Shown here one piece after another: positions 9,871 through 17,136 of a DNA stretch of 64,000 nucleotides (position 1 is its first letter; each line of letters begins with the position of its first letter). This DNA comes from Bacillus sp. SLBN-46 (lineage in GTDB: Bacteria > Bacillota > Bacilli > Bacillales > Cytobacillaceae). The notes beneath the pieces were generated by a model. It ran no database searches and was not told the DNA's origin. It was given only the letters and a program-made list of their open reading frames with translations. Position numbers and translations under genes: made by a program. The DNA is taken from positions 1 to 64,000 of the forward strand of contig NZ_JAVIZM010000001.1 in assembly GCF_031453555.1 (NCBI RefSeq). Reading direction: 5' to 3'.

Positions 9871-9899
9871 TTGATTAAAACTAGGATTGTACGTTAATA
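9871..9899 (+). promoter_or_regulatory. Candidate promoter of the Lrp-type regulator
   Basis: TTGATT (9871-9876), 17 bp spacer, TTAATA (9894-9899), 38 bases before the start codon. The remaining AT-rich 9657-9870 should hold the divergent operon promoter and regulator sites; a TATAAT-like -10 on the minus strand occurs near 9778, without a clear -35. Confidence 0.4.
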
Positions 9900-9937
9900 T
9901 AAATTTACAAATGCTTAGGGAATGTAGGGGGACACGT

Positions 9938-10387
9938 ATGAAAATTGATGAAATCGATCGTAGGATACTCGAACTGCTTGCCGAAAACGGTAGAATGTCT
10001 TATGTAGATATTGGGAAAGAGTTAAATTTATCTAGGGTATCGATTCGTGAGCGGGTAAACCAATTACAAGAGAACGGCATAATCGAGAAATTCACTGTTG
10101 TTATCAATTCTGATAAAGTTGGGAAATCTGTTTCTGCTTTCTTCGAGGTGGACTGTGAGCCAGCTTCACTTGTCAGCGTGGCCGAAACATTAGCTAATAA
10201 CCCTAGCGTTGCAAGCTGCTACCAAATGACCGGTCCGAGTACCTTACATATGCACGTCCTTGTTGAGGACTTTTTACGATTAGAGAAGTTCATTAATGAG
10301 GAATTATATAGTTTAGAAGGAATAACAAGAGTGGCGAGCCATATTTTATTACGAAGATTTAAGAGTAGGACAGGATTAAAGCTTTAA
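9938..10387 (+). CDS. Lrp/AsnC family transcriptional regulator, YwrC-like
   Basis: A 149-residue protein with an N-terminal helix-turn-helix (MKIDEIDRRILELL then SYVDIGKELNLSRVSIRERVNQL) and a C-terminal RAM/ligand-binding domain. I use ATG 9938 because AGGGGG lies six bases before it and Lrp proteins start at this point; the open frame extends upstream to 9887. It is divergent from the peptide-import operon. In B. subtilis the ywrC regulator is also next to ywrD (ggt) and ywrA/B (chromate transport), so it likely controls this whole cluster. Confidence 0.88.
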   Translation: MKIDEIDRRILELLAENGRMSYVDIGKELNLSRVSIRERVNQLQENGIIEKFTVVINSDKVGKSVSAFFEVDCEPASLVSVAETLANNPSVASCYQMTGPSTLHMHVLVEDFLRLEKFINEELYSLEGITRVASHILLRRFKSRTGLKL

Positions 10388-10455
10388 AATGTATTACCTA
10401 GTGGCAATTGGCTGTCGGGCTGACCTCGTTCTTTCAGCCCTTTGACCGCACAAAT

Positions 10456-10490
10456 AGAAAAAGACATGAACCAAATGTCCATGCCTTTTA
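10456..10490. terminator. Possible bidirectional terminator
   Basis: Imperfect hairpin AAAAGACATGAAC / GTCCATGCCTTTT with two mismatches, between the convergent Lrp-type and DesR-like genes. Confidence 0.45.
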
Positions 10491-10495
10491 ATTTT

Positions 10496-11014
10496 TTATC
10501 CAGTTGGCTGTTTCATTTTATCCAAAATGGAGGAAAAGTATTTTCTGACCAGCCCTGTTTTGTCACTCGGTGGGCTTGTCAATGTACCATCCTCACATCG
10601 CTGTAAAACATCTAGTTTCGAATCTGGGTCCATAAGTTCTGGAGAATACACTCTCTTCCCGCTCATTATGCAACGAATCGAACACGCTAACTCTTCGCTC
10701 GGGCTGTCCTTCAATAAATATCCTCTGACATCAGCCGTTAACGCTCGCGCTTGATACCCATTCCTTGCAAAGGTGGTTAAAATGATGACCTTGCATCCCA
10801 GCGACTTCATTGCCTCCGCTGCATCTAGACCACTCATCTTTGGCATCTCTATATCCATCAAACAAACATCCGGCTGCAATTGGCGAACAAGTGTAAGTGC
10901 CTCTTCCCCGTTGCGGGCTTGCCCAACCACTTCCATATCCTCTTCCAAATTAAGCAGGGAACCCATGGCTGCTAGCAGCATTTCCTGATCCTCTGCGATG
11001 ACAATTCGAATCAT
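10496..11014 (-). CDS. DesR-like response regulator with an eroded DNA-binding domain
   Basis: A 172-residue protein. Residues 1-118 are a good receiver domain (acidic pair ED at 8-9, phospho-acceptor in LMDIEMP, T in ILTTFAR, K in LLKDS), close to DesR. The C-terminal LuxR-type helix-turn-helix is not normal: after SGKRVYSPELM the usual LTxREKEVL...KEIA...TVRNYI pattern is replaced by a shorter, diverged stretch, with only VRKYFSSILDKM recognisable. The other two frames give no better match, so a single frameshift does not explain it. RBS AAGGAGAG precedes the start. It follows the desaturase gene but no DesK kinase gene is present. Confidence 0.75.
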   Translation of the reverse strand: MIRIVIAEDQEMLLAAMGSLLNLEEDMEVVGQARNGEEALTLVRQLQPDVCLMDIEMPKMSGLDAAEAMKSLGCKVIILTTFARNGYQARALTADVRGYLLKDSPSEELACSIRCIMSGKRVYSPELMDPDSKLDVLQRCEDGTLTSPPSDKTGLVRKYFSSILDKMKQPTG

Positions 11015-11052
11015 TCGGTTCTCTCCTTATCTGGGGCTCATTACATTTATGC

Positions 11053-11079
11053 GAAAACCCCCAATGAGGGGGCTTTTTG
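11053..11079 (-). terminator. Terminator after the desaturase gene
   Basis: GC-only core CCCCC / GGGGG (11058-11062, 11068-11072) with a T-run on the minus strand, right after the desaturase stop codon. It would limit readthrough into the DesR-like gene. Confidence 0.65.
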
Positions 11080-12111
11080 TTATACTTCGGGTTTGGCATG
11101 AACAGAAATACGTTTTTTCGCTACTGCTTTCACTTCTTTGAAGCTGACAAAATTCTTGTTTTTCTCATCCCATAAGCGGAATCGGAGTGACTTTAAGCTT
11201 GTAGCAAGGGTGATCGTTGGTACGTTTTGTAGTGGAGCTGTATTATTATGTGCCTCTTCAAGCTTATAGTTAGGAACCCTTGGGCTTAAATGGTGCACAT
11301 GGTGATAACCAATATTACCAGTCAAAAATTGCATGATTTTCGGAAGCTTATAAAAAGAACTACCTTCTACAGCTGCTTTTACATACTCCCACTCTTTATC
11401 TTCTTCAAAATAAGAATCCTCAAAAGTGTGTTGAACATAGAACAACCAAATGCCAACTGCACCTGAAATCATGAAAATGGAACCCTGTACTAACAGAAAC
11501 GACTGCCAGCCAATTGCCCAGCAAAGTAGTGAATATAATGCAACGATTAAAACATTCGTTAAATACGTATTGTTGCGTTCCTTCTTTTTTGCACCTTTTC
11601 GGTTAAATCTATTTTTTAAAACGAAAACGTAAATCGGACCTAAACCTAACATCACCAATGGATTACGATAAAACCGATAAGCTAATCGAATGCTTAGCGG
11701 TGCTGCCAAATATTCATCCACCGTAAGTGTCCATATATCGCCTGTACCTCGTTTATCTAAGTTACCACTTGTCGCGTGATGCACTGAATGCTCATGCCCC
11801 CATTGATCAAAAGGGAAAATAGTTAAAACACCCATACATGTCCCAACAATACGGTTGGCACGACGGCTTTTAAAGAAAGAATGATGGGTACAATCATGGA
11901 AAATGATGAAAATCCTTGTCAGAAACCCTGCAGCTAAAACCATAGGAACTAATGCCAGCCAATAAGAAACAGAAAGGCTTATATAAGCTACATACCACAA
12001 AACCACAAACGGAGCGACCGTGTTAATGATTTGCCAAATACTTTCTTTAGTTGTTGATTTTTCAAATGGAGCCACTTGTTTTCGCAAATTTTTTGTAGAT
12101 TGTAAGGTCAT
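11080..12111 (-). CDS. des: Acyl-lipid desaturase, Des-like
   Basis: A 343-residue integral membrane di-iron desaturase that puts a double bond into phospholipid acyl chains to keep membranes fluid in the cold. Three histidine boxes are visible: HDCTHH (72-77), HEHSVHH (106-112) and HHVHH (270-274), separated by paired hydrophobic segments. RBS AAAGGAAGGG precedes the start. The DesR-like gene downstream supports the identification as the B. subtilis Des counterpart; regiospecificity is not readable. Confidence 0.9.
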   Translation of the reverse strand: MTLQSTKNLRKQVAPFEKSTTKESIWQIINTVAPFVVLWYVAYISLSVSYWLALVPMVLAAGFLTRIFIIFHDCTHHSFFKSRRANRIVGTCMGVLTIFPFDQWGHEHSVHHATSGNLDKRGTGDIWTLTVDEYLAAPLSIRLAYRFYRNPLVMLGLGPIYVFVLKNRFNRKGAKKKERNNTYLTNVLIVALYSLLCWAIGWQSFLLVQGSIFMISGAVGIWLFYVQHTFEDSYFEEDKEWEYVKAAVEGSSFYKLPKIMQFLTGNIGYHHVHHLSPRVPNYKLEEAHNNTAPLQNVPTITLATSLKSLRFRLWDEKNKNFVSFKEVKAVAKKRISVHAKPEV

Positions 12112-12188
12112 TTTTTTGAATTCCCTTCCTTTAATTGTGTTGTTATTTCAAAGTATAGTGCAATATTGTTAGTGATGTTAGTATCAGG

Positions 12189-12217
12189 TGTCATGTGTAG
12201 ACCATGATAAATGTCAT
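12189..12217 (-). promoter_or_regulatory. Candidate regulator site upstream of des
   Basis: Two TGTCAT copies (12189-12194 and 12212-12217), the second part of the dyad ATGAC...TCAT on the minus strand. A -10-like TATACT lies closer to the gene without a matching -35, as expected for an activator-dependent promoter. DesR binding is inference from position and gene identity. Confidence 0.35.
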
Positions 12218-12279
12218 ATATAAGTTGAAAATGTTGATAAATACAGCATTCTTGGATCGTTTTTTTTTCTTTTTTCAAG

Positions 12280-12285
12280 TATAAT
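12280..12285 (+). promoter_or_regulatory. -10 element of dbpA with a long 5' UTR
   Basis: TATAAT after a T-rich tract, about 87 bases before the dbpA start. No consensus -35 is present. A long leader is common for cold-induced RNA helicase mRNAs; nothing else was found in 12112-12372 apart from the des upstream region. Confidence 0.4.
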
Positions 12286-12372
12286 GAACCAATTCAGCTA
12301 TCGGTAAATAATTATTTCTTTTCGAGAAATCTTATAGATAAGTCGGATAATCCAATAAGAAGAGGTTATTAC

Positions 12373-13818
12373 ATGAGTGAAAGAAGTTTTGAGGAATATA
12401 ATTTAAGTGAAGAAATAAAAAGAGCACTAGCTGTATTAAAATACGAAGAGCCTACAGAGGTGCAGGGTGAAGTGATCCCGCTGGCTTTGAAAAACCAGGA
12501 CCTTGTTGTCAAATCACAGACAGGAAGCGGTAAGACTGCCTCCTTCGCTATCCCTATTTGTGAACGAATTGACTGGGAAGAGAAAAAACCTCAGGCCTTG
12601 ATTCTTACACCAACGAGAGAGCTTGCAGCTCAAGTTCGTGAAGATATCACGAATATAGGAAGATTTAAACGAATTAAGGCCCTCGCTGTTTATGGAAAAG
12701 AGCCTTTTTCAAAACAAAGAGAAGAATTGAAGCAGAAAACTCACGTCGTGGTTGGGACGCCTGGACGTGTCATGGACCATATTGACAGAGAAACCTTAGT
12801 ACTAGATGAAATAAAGTATCTTATTATTGATGAAGCAGATGAAATGCTGAATATGGGCTTTATTGATGAGGTAGAGGCAATTATTAAGGAACTCCCACGG
12901 GATAGAGTAACAATGGTATTTTCCGCTACTTTGCCAAAAGATGTTGAAGCTCTTTGCCATAAGTATATGAAGGATCCTGTTAATATTGAGATTGAGTCTA
13001 CAGGAATCACAACGGATACAATTGAACATCGTGTAATCGAAGTGAAGGATGAAGATAAGCTTTCACTACTTAAGGACGTAACTGTTGTTGAAAACCCAGA
13101 CAGCTGTCTTATTTTTTGCAGAACAAAAGAACATGTCGATACCGTATATAGCGAATTGGAAGAAGCAAATTATTCATGTGAAAGACTCCATGGTGGACTA
13201 GAACAACAAGATCGGTTTGCTGTAATGGATGGATTTAAAATGGGCAATTTCCGTTATCTTGTGGCAACCGATGTAGCTGCACGAGGGATTGATGTTGATA
13301 ATGTTTCACTAGTGTTTAACTACGATGTTCCTATGGAAAAAGAGAGCTATGTCCATCGCACAGGAAGAACTGGTCGTGCTGGCAAGCAAGGAAAAGCCAT
13401 TACATTTGTGACTCCGTATGAAGAGAAATTCCTTCGAGCCATTGAACGGTATGTTGGTTTTGAAATACCTCGAATGGACGCACCTAGCCAAGGCGAGGTT
13501 GCTAAAGGAAAAGCAGCTTTTGAGGAAAAAATCAGTGGCCGTCGCGTGGTAAGAAATAATAAGACCGCCCGAATCAACCAAGGAATCACGAAGCTCCACT
13601 TCAATGGCGGCAAAAAGAAGAAGCTTCGCGCTGTCGATTTCGTTGGGACGATTGCGAAAATTCCCGGAGTGACGGCGGATGATATCGGCATTATCACTGT
13701 TCATGACCAGATGTCTTATGTGGATATTCTAAATGGAAAAGGCTCACTCGTTCTCCAAGCGATGGAGAATACACCAGTAAAAGGCAAGAAGTTGAGAGTG
13801 AGTAAAGCGATTAAATAA
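12373..13818 (+). CDS. dbpA: ATP-dependent RNA helicase DbpA (YxiN-like)
   Basis: A 481-residue DEAD-box helicase. Motifs in order: Q-motif region, SQTGSGKT (48-55), PTRELA, DEADEM, SAT, and the motif VI region [13 protein letters not shown]. After about residue 400 comes the DbpA RNA-binding domain with the [19 protein letters not shown] and [14 protein letters not shown] segments that in YxiN/DbpA recognises hairpin 92 of 23S rRNA. It acts in 50S ribosome assembly. Length matches YxiN (about 479). Confidence 0.94.
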   Translation: MSERSFEEYNLSEEIKRALAVLKYEEPTEVQGEVIPLALKNQDLVVKSQTGSGKTASFAIPICERIDWEEKKPQALILTPTRELAAQVREDITNIGRFKRIKALAVYGKEPFSKQREELKQKTHVVVGTPGRVMDHIDRETLVLDEIKYLIIDEADEMLNMGFIDEVEAIIKELPRDRVTMVFSATLPKDVEALCHKYMKDPVNIEIESTGITTDTIEHRVIEVKDEDKLSLLKDVTVVENPDSCLIFCRTKEHVDTVYSELEEANYSCERLHGGLEQQDRFAVMDGFKMGNFRYLVATDVAARGIDVDNVSLVFNYDVPMEKESYVHRTGRTGRAGKQGKAITFVTPYEEKFLRAIERYVGFEIPRMDAPSQGEVAKGKAAFEEKISGRRVVRNNKTARINQGITKLHFNGGKKKKLRAVDFVGTIAKIPGVTADDIGIITVHDQMSYVDILNGKGSLVLQAMENTPVKGKKLRVSKAIK

Positions 13819-13832
13819 TGCAATTTATAATA

Positions 13833-13864
13833 GCGAACAGTGCTGCTGACACTGTTCGCTTTTA
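13833..13864. terminator. Terminator between dbpA and add
   Basis: Perfect 10 bp stem GCGAACAGTG / CACTGTTCGC with a 7-base loop, followed by TTTTAT on the plus strand. The convergent add gene ends three bases later and may share it. Confidence 0.8.
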
Positions 13865-13867
13865 TAT

Positions 13868-14860
13868 TTACATATATTCCCTCAACTTCACCTTGGTTTC
13901 TTCGTCTGCAAAGCAAGCATCAACACTGTCGAGATAAATCTTCTTATAATCCTCTTCATTCATGTTGAATTCATTAAAGACAATCGTACATTCCTTCGCC
14001 ATCGTTGTATCGGAAACCGTTCTGTTATCGGTATTAACCGTTACTTTGATTCCATCCTTATGAAAATCATGGATAGGGTGTTCACTATATTGGTTCACTG
14101 CTTTTGTTTGGACATTACTGGTTGGGCACATTTCGAGGACTACCTGTTTTTCCTTCACCACATCGTAAGCCTCCGCACAATCCTTAATAAAGACACCGTG
14201 CCCAATTCTTTCGGCTCCTAACATCTCAACCGCTTCAAGGACATTTTTCCCCACACCGGTTTCGCCGGCGTGAATCGTTACTCTATAGCCGTACTCTCTT
14301 GCTAATGCAATCGGCTCAACAAAGTCACCACAGAACCCTTCCTCTTCCGATGCACATAAATCGATGGCCACAACCCCTTTGCCAAGGAATTGCTTTCCTT
14401 TTTCTACAACCTCAAATGCACTTTCAGCTGTCATCGTCCGCATGCAGGATAGAATGATATTGCCATGAATATCGAATTGTTGTTCAGCCTCTCTCATTCC
14501 ATCAATCACGCTTTGGATGATTTCTTCAACAGATAACCCCATAGCCGTGTGCAGTAATGGAGCAAATCGAACCTCCATGTATTTCACATTTTCCTTGGCT
14601 GCATCTTCAAACAGTTCAAAGGTAATTCTTCTTAAATTCTCCTTTGACTGCATTACTAAATTTGGCAGAGCAAAACGCTTTAAGTATTCATCGAGAGATT
14701 CACAATCTAGTGGAGCAATGAGCTCTTGTTGGATCTCGTCCCTATCCATCGTAGGCAGACTGATGCCTTCTCTTTTTGCTATATCAATAATTGTTTCCGC
14801 TCTAAGGCTTCCATCAAGATGGCAATGTAATTCAATTTTAGGTAAGGTAGTAAAATTCAT
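13868..14860 (-). CDS. add: Adenosine deaminase
   Basis: A 330-residue TIM-barrel metal hydrolase converting adenosine to inosine. Zinc ligands and catalytic residues are all visible: HCH (12, 14), HAGE (197-200), the histidine of IGHG, and NTDN (276-279). The start at ATG 14860 follows a GGGGGTC ribosome binding site. Upstream is an adenine-specific riboswitch with an intrinsic terminator, so the gene should be transcribed when adenine is abundant. Single-gene unit ending at the shared dbpA terminator. Confidence 0.95.
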   Translation of the reverse strand: MNFTTLPKIELHCHLDGSLRAETIIDIAKREGISLPTMDRDEIQQELIAPLDCESLDEYLKRFALPNLVMQSKENLRRITFELFEDAAKENVKYMEVRFAPLLHTAMGLSVEEIIQSVIDGMREAEQQFDIHGNIILSCMRTMTAESAFEVVEKGKQFLGKGVVAIDLCASEEEGFCGDFVEPIALAREYGYRVTIHAGETGVGKNVLEAVEMLGAERIGHGVFIKDCAEAYDVVKEKQVVLEMCPTSNVQTKAVNQYSEHPIHDFHKDGIKVTVNTDNRTVSDTTMAKECTIVFNEFNMNEEDYKKIYLDSVDACFADEETKVKLREYM

Positions 14861-14883
14861 AAGATGTGACCCCCGTCATTTTT

Positions 14884-14950
14884 TTATAAAAAAAAATTCC
14901 TGATTACGAAGAAAATACACATACATGTACATTCTTCGTAATCAGGAATT
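14884..14950 (-). terminator. Riboswitch-controlled terminator of add
   Basis: Minus-strand hairpin with 19-base perfectly complementary arms (plus positions 14895-14913 and 14932-14950), followed by a run of nine T. Its 5' arm contains the 3' half of P3 and of P1 of the aptamer, so the aptamer and terminator folds exclude each other. Confidence 0.88.
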
Positions 14951-15000
14951 ATTGGTTCCTGGTAGAGACCCCCAAACCATATCTTTGGAGTTATACGAAC
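14935..15000 (-). promoter_or_regulatory. Adenine riboswitch aptamer
   Basis: Minus strand, 5' to 3': P1 arm TTCGTA, J1/2 TAA, P2 with loop GATATGG, GTCTCTACC, P3 closing around CAATAA, then CTGATTACGAA. These are the conserved purine-aptamer segments. The discriminator base in TGATTACG is T(U) where guanine riboswitches have C, which predicts adenine binding, as in the Vibrio add and B. subtilis pbuE aptamers. The geometry is an ON switch: ligand-bound aptamer blocks the terminator. Confidence 0.92.
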
Positions 15001-15021
15001 TTTGCTTATTTCATTGAGACA

Positions 15022-15050
15022 AGATTAATAGAGATTGTTTGTGTTGTCAA
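15022..15050 (-). promoter_or_regulatory. Promoter of add
   Basis: Minus strand -35 TTGACA (15045-15050), 17 bp spacer, -10 TAATCT (15022-15027). Transcription would start a few bases before the riboswitch aptamer. Confidence 0.75.
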
Positions 15051-15064
15051 GACCGTTTCTCACA

Positions 15065-16828
15065 TTACCCAGTGGCCAATTGCCATTCTTTTACGTTCTG
15101 CTTGGAATAGAGTTCTTTGTAGTAGCCGCTCTTTTTCAATAGACTTTGGTGGTTCCCACTTTCTATGATTTTCCCATTTTTTATCACAAAAATCGTATCT
15201 GCATTTAGAATCGTAGAAAGTCTATGAGCAATCATAATAATGGTTTTGTCGTAATCGAATTGGTTGATTGATTCTTGAACCAGTTTTTCACTTTCATTAT
15301 CTAGAGCACTTGTGGCTTCATCTAGAATAATGAGGGATGGATTTTTCAAGAATACACGAGCTAGAGCCACTCTCTGTTTTTGTCCGCCAGAAAGCTTTAC
15401 TCCTCTTTCACCTATTTCTGTATCGTAGCCATTCGGTAGTGCGGAAATAAACTCATGAGCAAATGCCTTTTTGGCAGCGGCAAAAATCTCTTCATCGGAC
15501 GCATCCAGCTTTGCCATTTTTATATTATCTTTAATCGAGGTGCTATAAAGAAAGTTATCCTGGGTGACAATCCCCATCTGTTCTCTCAAACTTGCGATGG
15601 AATAATCCTTAATGTTGACACCATCAATTAATACTTCACCATTTGTAGCATCATACATTCTCAGAAGCAGCTGAAGGATAGTACTTTTTCCCCCTCCGCT
15701 CTCACCAACAAACGCATATGTTTTCCCTTTTTCAAGCGTCAACGACACATTTTTAATAATGTTGTTTTTTCCGTCATACGAGAAAGTTACGTTATTTAAC
15801 TTAATAGATTGTGTGAACTGGTTTAGTTCAACTGGGTTTGCTTTTTCTATAATCGTGGATGGTGTGTGGAAGAAATCAAAGATCCTCCCCAGTGCAACGC
15901 TTCCCTCTGTAATGGCCGGGTAGGCATTGACTAAAGCTGCCACCGGGCTTCTCATTTTATCAACATAAGCAAAAAAGGCAATTAAACTGCCAACAGTTAT
16001 ACTTCCATCGATGACAAAAAGACTCGCCACAATCGCCACGATAAACGGAGTCATATCACTGAGCACATTGACGAGAGCTAACATGACCGCATTTATCCTC
16101 GCATGTTTATCTGTCAGTCGATCAAAATGGTGTAAATGCTGATTTAGCTCTTCTTTGTCTCTCTTTTCTGCCGCGAACAATTTGGAAAGAAAAGCTCCCT
16201 GTATTTTTTCAAAAATAAATCCGCTCATCACCGACCGGTACTTCATCATGTTTCTGGTGGACTGCTTAAACCTTTTTGATAGAAAGTGGGCCAGAATAAA
16301 TTGGACTCCCACCAATACCACTGACAGAATTGCTAACTTCACATTAAGGGTTAGCATCACTACGATGACAAACAGCAACACGATCATTTCAATCCAAATG
16401 TTTCCGAAAACTGCGGTTAGAAAGCCACGGACCTTCTCAATATCATCGAAAAAGCGAGTTCCAATTTCTCCACTTTTGTTCTCAACTAAATACTTAGCGT
16501 CCAAGGAATGAACCTTTTGAAAAGCGTCCTTGCGCAGCTGTTTGATAATGTTATTGTTGGCTTTTTGAATACAAAACTGCCTAACATATTCCATAGGTGT
16601 TCGGATGAGAAGGAATACCAGAATCATACTTGCAGCAATGTACAAAAGTTGTTCTAGCATTTCCGCTCGCGACAAGGATTCATTTTGAAGCAGCTGATCG
16701 AAGATATATTTTAAAATCAAGGGAACAAACAGCGGAATCAGGAACCGAAATAAACTCCCCACAAATCCAATGAGATAATAGCGGCTTACTTGTTTTACAT
16801 AGGGTAAAAATAATTTAAAATCTTTCAT
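15065..16828 (-). CDS. Multidrug-type ABC transporter, fused permease and ATPase
   Basis: A 587-residue half-transporter: an ABC_membrane domain with about six helices (residues 15-310), then a nucleotide-binding domain with Walker A GESGGGKST (around 377), signature LSGGQKQR, Walker B LIILDEATSALDN and the H-loop in IAHRLSTI. It should dimerise and export lipids, drugs or peptides. The 5' leader holds a 21-bp repeat array and the promoter carries the TGCGG boxes shared with other efflux genes of this region. Divergent from an MFS exporter. Substrate unknown. Confidence 0.9.
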   Translation of the reverse strand: MKDFKLFLPYVKQVSRYYLIGFVGSLFRFLIPLFVPLILKYIFDQLLQNESLSRAEMLEQLLYIAASMILVFLLIRTPMEYVRQFCIQKANNNIIKQLRKDAFQKVHSLDAKYLVENKSGEIGTRFFDDIEKVRGFLTAVFGNIWIEMIVLLFVIVVMLTLNVKLAILSVVLVGVQFILAHFLSKRFKQSTRNMMKYRSVMSGFIFEKIQGAFLSKLFAAEKRDKEELNQHLHHFDRLTDKHARINAVMLALVNVLSDMTPFIVAIVASLFVIDGSITVGSLIAFFAYVDKMRSPVAALVNAYPAITEGSVALGRIFDFFHTPSTIIEKANPVELNQFTQSIKLNNVTFSYDGKNNIIKNVSLTLEKGKTYAFVGESGGGKSTILQLLLRMYDATNGEVLIDGVNIKDYSIASLREQMGIVTQDNFLYSTSIKDNIKMAKLDASDEEIFAAAKKAFAHEFISALPNGYDTEIGERGVKLSGGQKQRVALARVFLKNPSLIILDEATSALDNESEKLVQESINQFDYDKTIIMIAHRLSTILNADTIFVIKNGKIIESGNHQSLLKKSGYYKELYSKQNVKEWQLATG

Positions 16829-16877
16829 GCGATAAAACTCCTTTCATTAGCCAAATTTAGCTGGCAATTCGCCATAC

Positions 16878-16961
16878 GACAGTAAGCAGTGGTTATCTGA
16901 CAGTTAACTAGCTTTATGCGACAGTTAAATAACGCTATCCGACAGTTAACTAGCTTTATGA
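16878..16961. repeat. 21-bp tandem array with GACAGTTAA core
   Basis: GACAGT starts at 16878, 16899, 16920 and 16941, an exact 21-bp period. Two units share GACAGTTAACTAGCTTTATG; the others are diverged. It sits in the 5' leader of the ABC exporter gene, downstream of its promoter. Confidence 0.75.
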
Positions 16962-16965
16962 TTTC

Positions 16966-17042
16966 ATTGTACGGTCGGGTGTTATCTTACAAACCGCATA
17001 ACTTTGGTATTAGCCCCGCATGGTTTTCGAGTTTTACCGCAA
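16966..17042 (-). promoter_or_regulatory. Promoter of the ABC exporter with phased TGCGG boxes
   Basis: Minus strand -10 TACAAT (16966-16971) lies exactly 22 bp after a TGCGG box (16994-16998). Further direct copies lie 22 and 21 bp upstream (17016-17020, 17037-17041), the last being a full TTGCGG. The dyad ATGAAATCAT overlaps the end of the -10. The -35 (TTTGTA) is weak, suggesting activator dependence. Confidence 0.65.
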
Positions 17043-17047
17043 GATTT

Positions 17048-17107
17048 TAGCGGAGTCTGTGCTACATCTTTGCGGTTTTTGAATCCTTTCACTGTCGTAA
17101 GATGATT
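17048..17107 (+). promoter_or_regulatory. Promoter of the MFS exporter with phased TGCGG boxes
   Basis: TTGCGG (17070-17075), then 22 bp, then -10 TAAGAT (17098-17103); a second box TAGCGG lies 22 bp upstream (17048-17053). The dyad ATGATTTCAT starts inside the -10 in the same register as in the ABC-exporter and macA-type promoters. Confidence 0.6.
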
Positions 17108-17136
17108 TCATACCAAATGAAAGGATGTTGATTTTC

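Noticed and set aside
10496..10640. A simple frameshift as cause of the abnormal DesR tail
   Set aside because: Translating the other two frames gives early stops and no LuxR-type helix-turn-helix.
13309..13704. 131- and 116-codon open frames opposite dbpA
   Set aside because: Antisense shadows of the conserved helicase C-terminal region.
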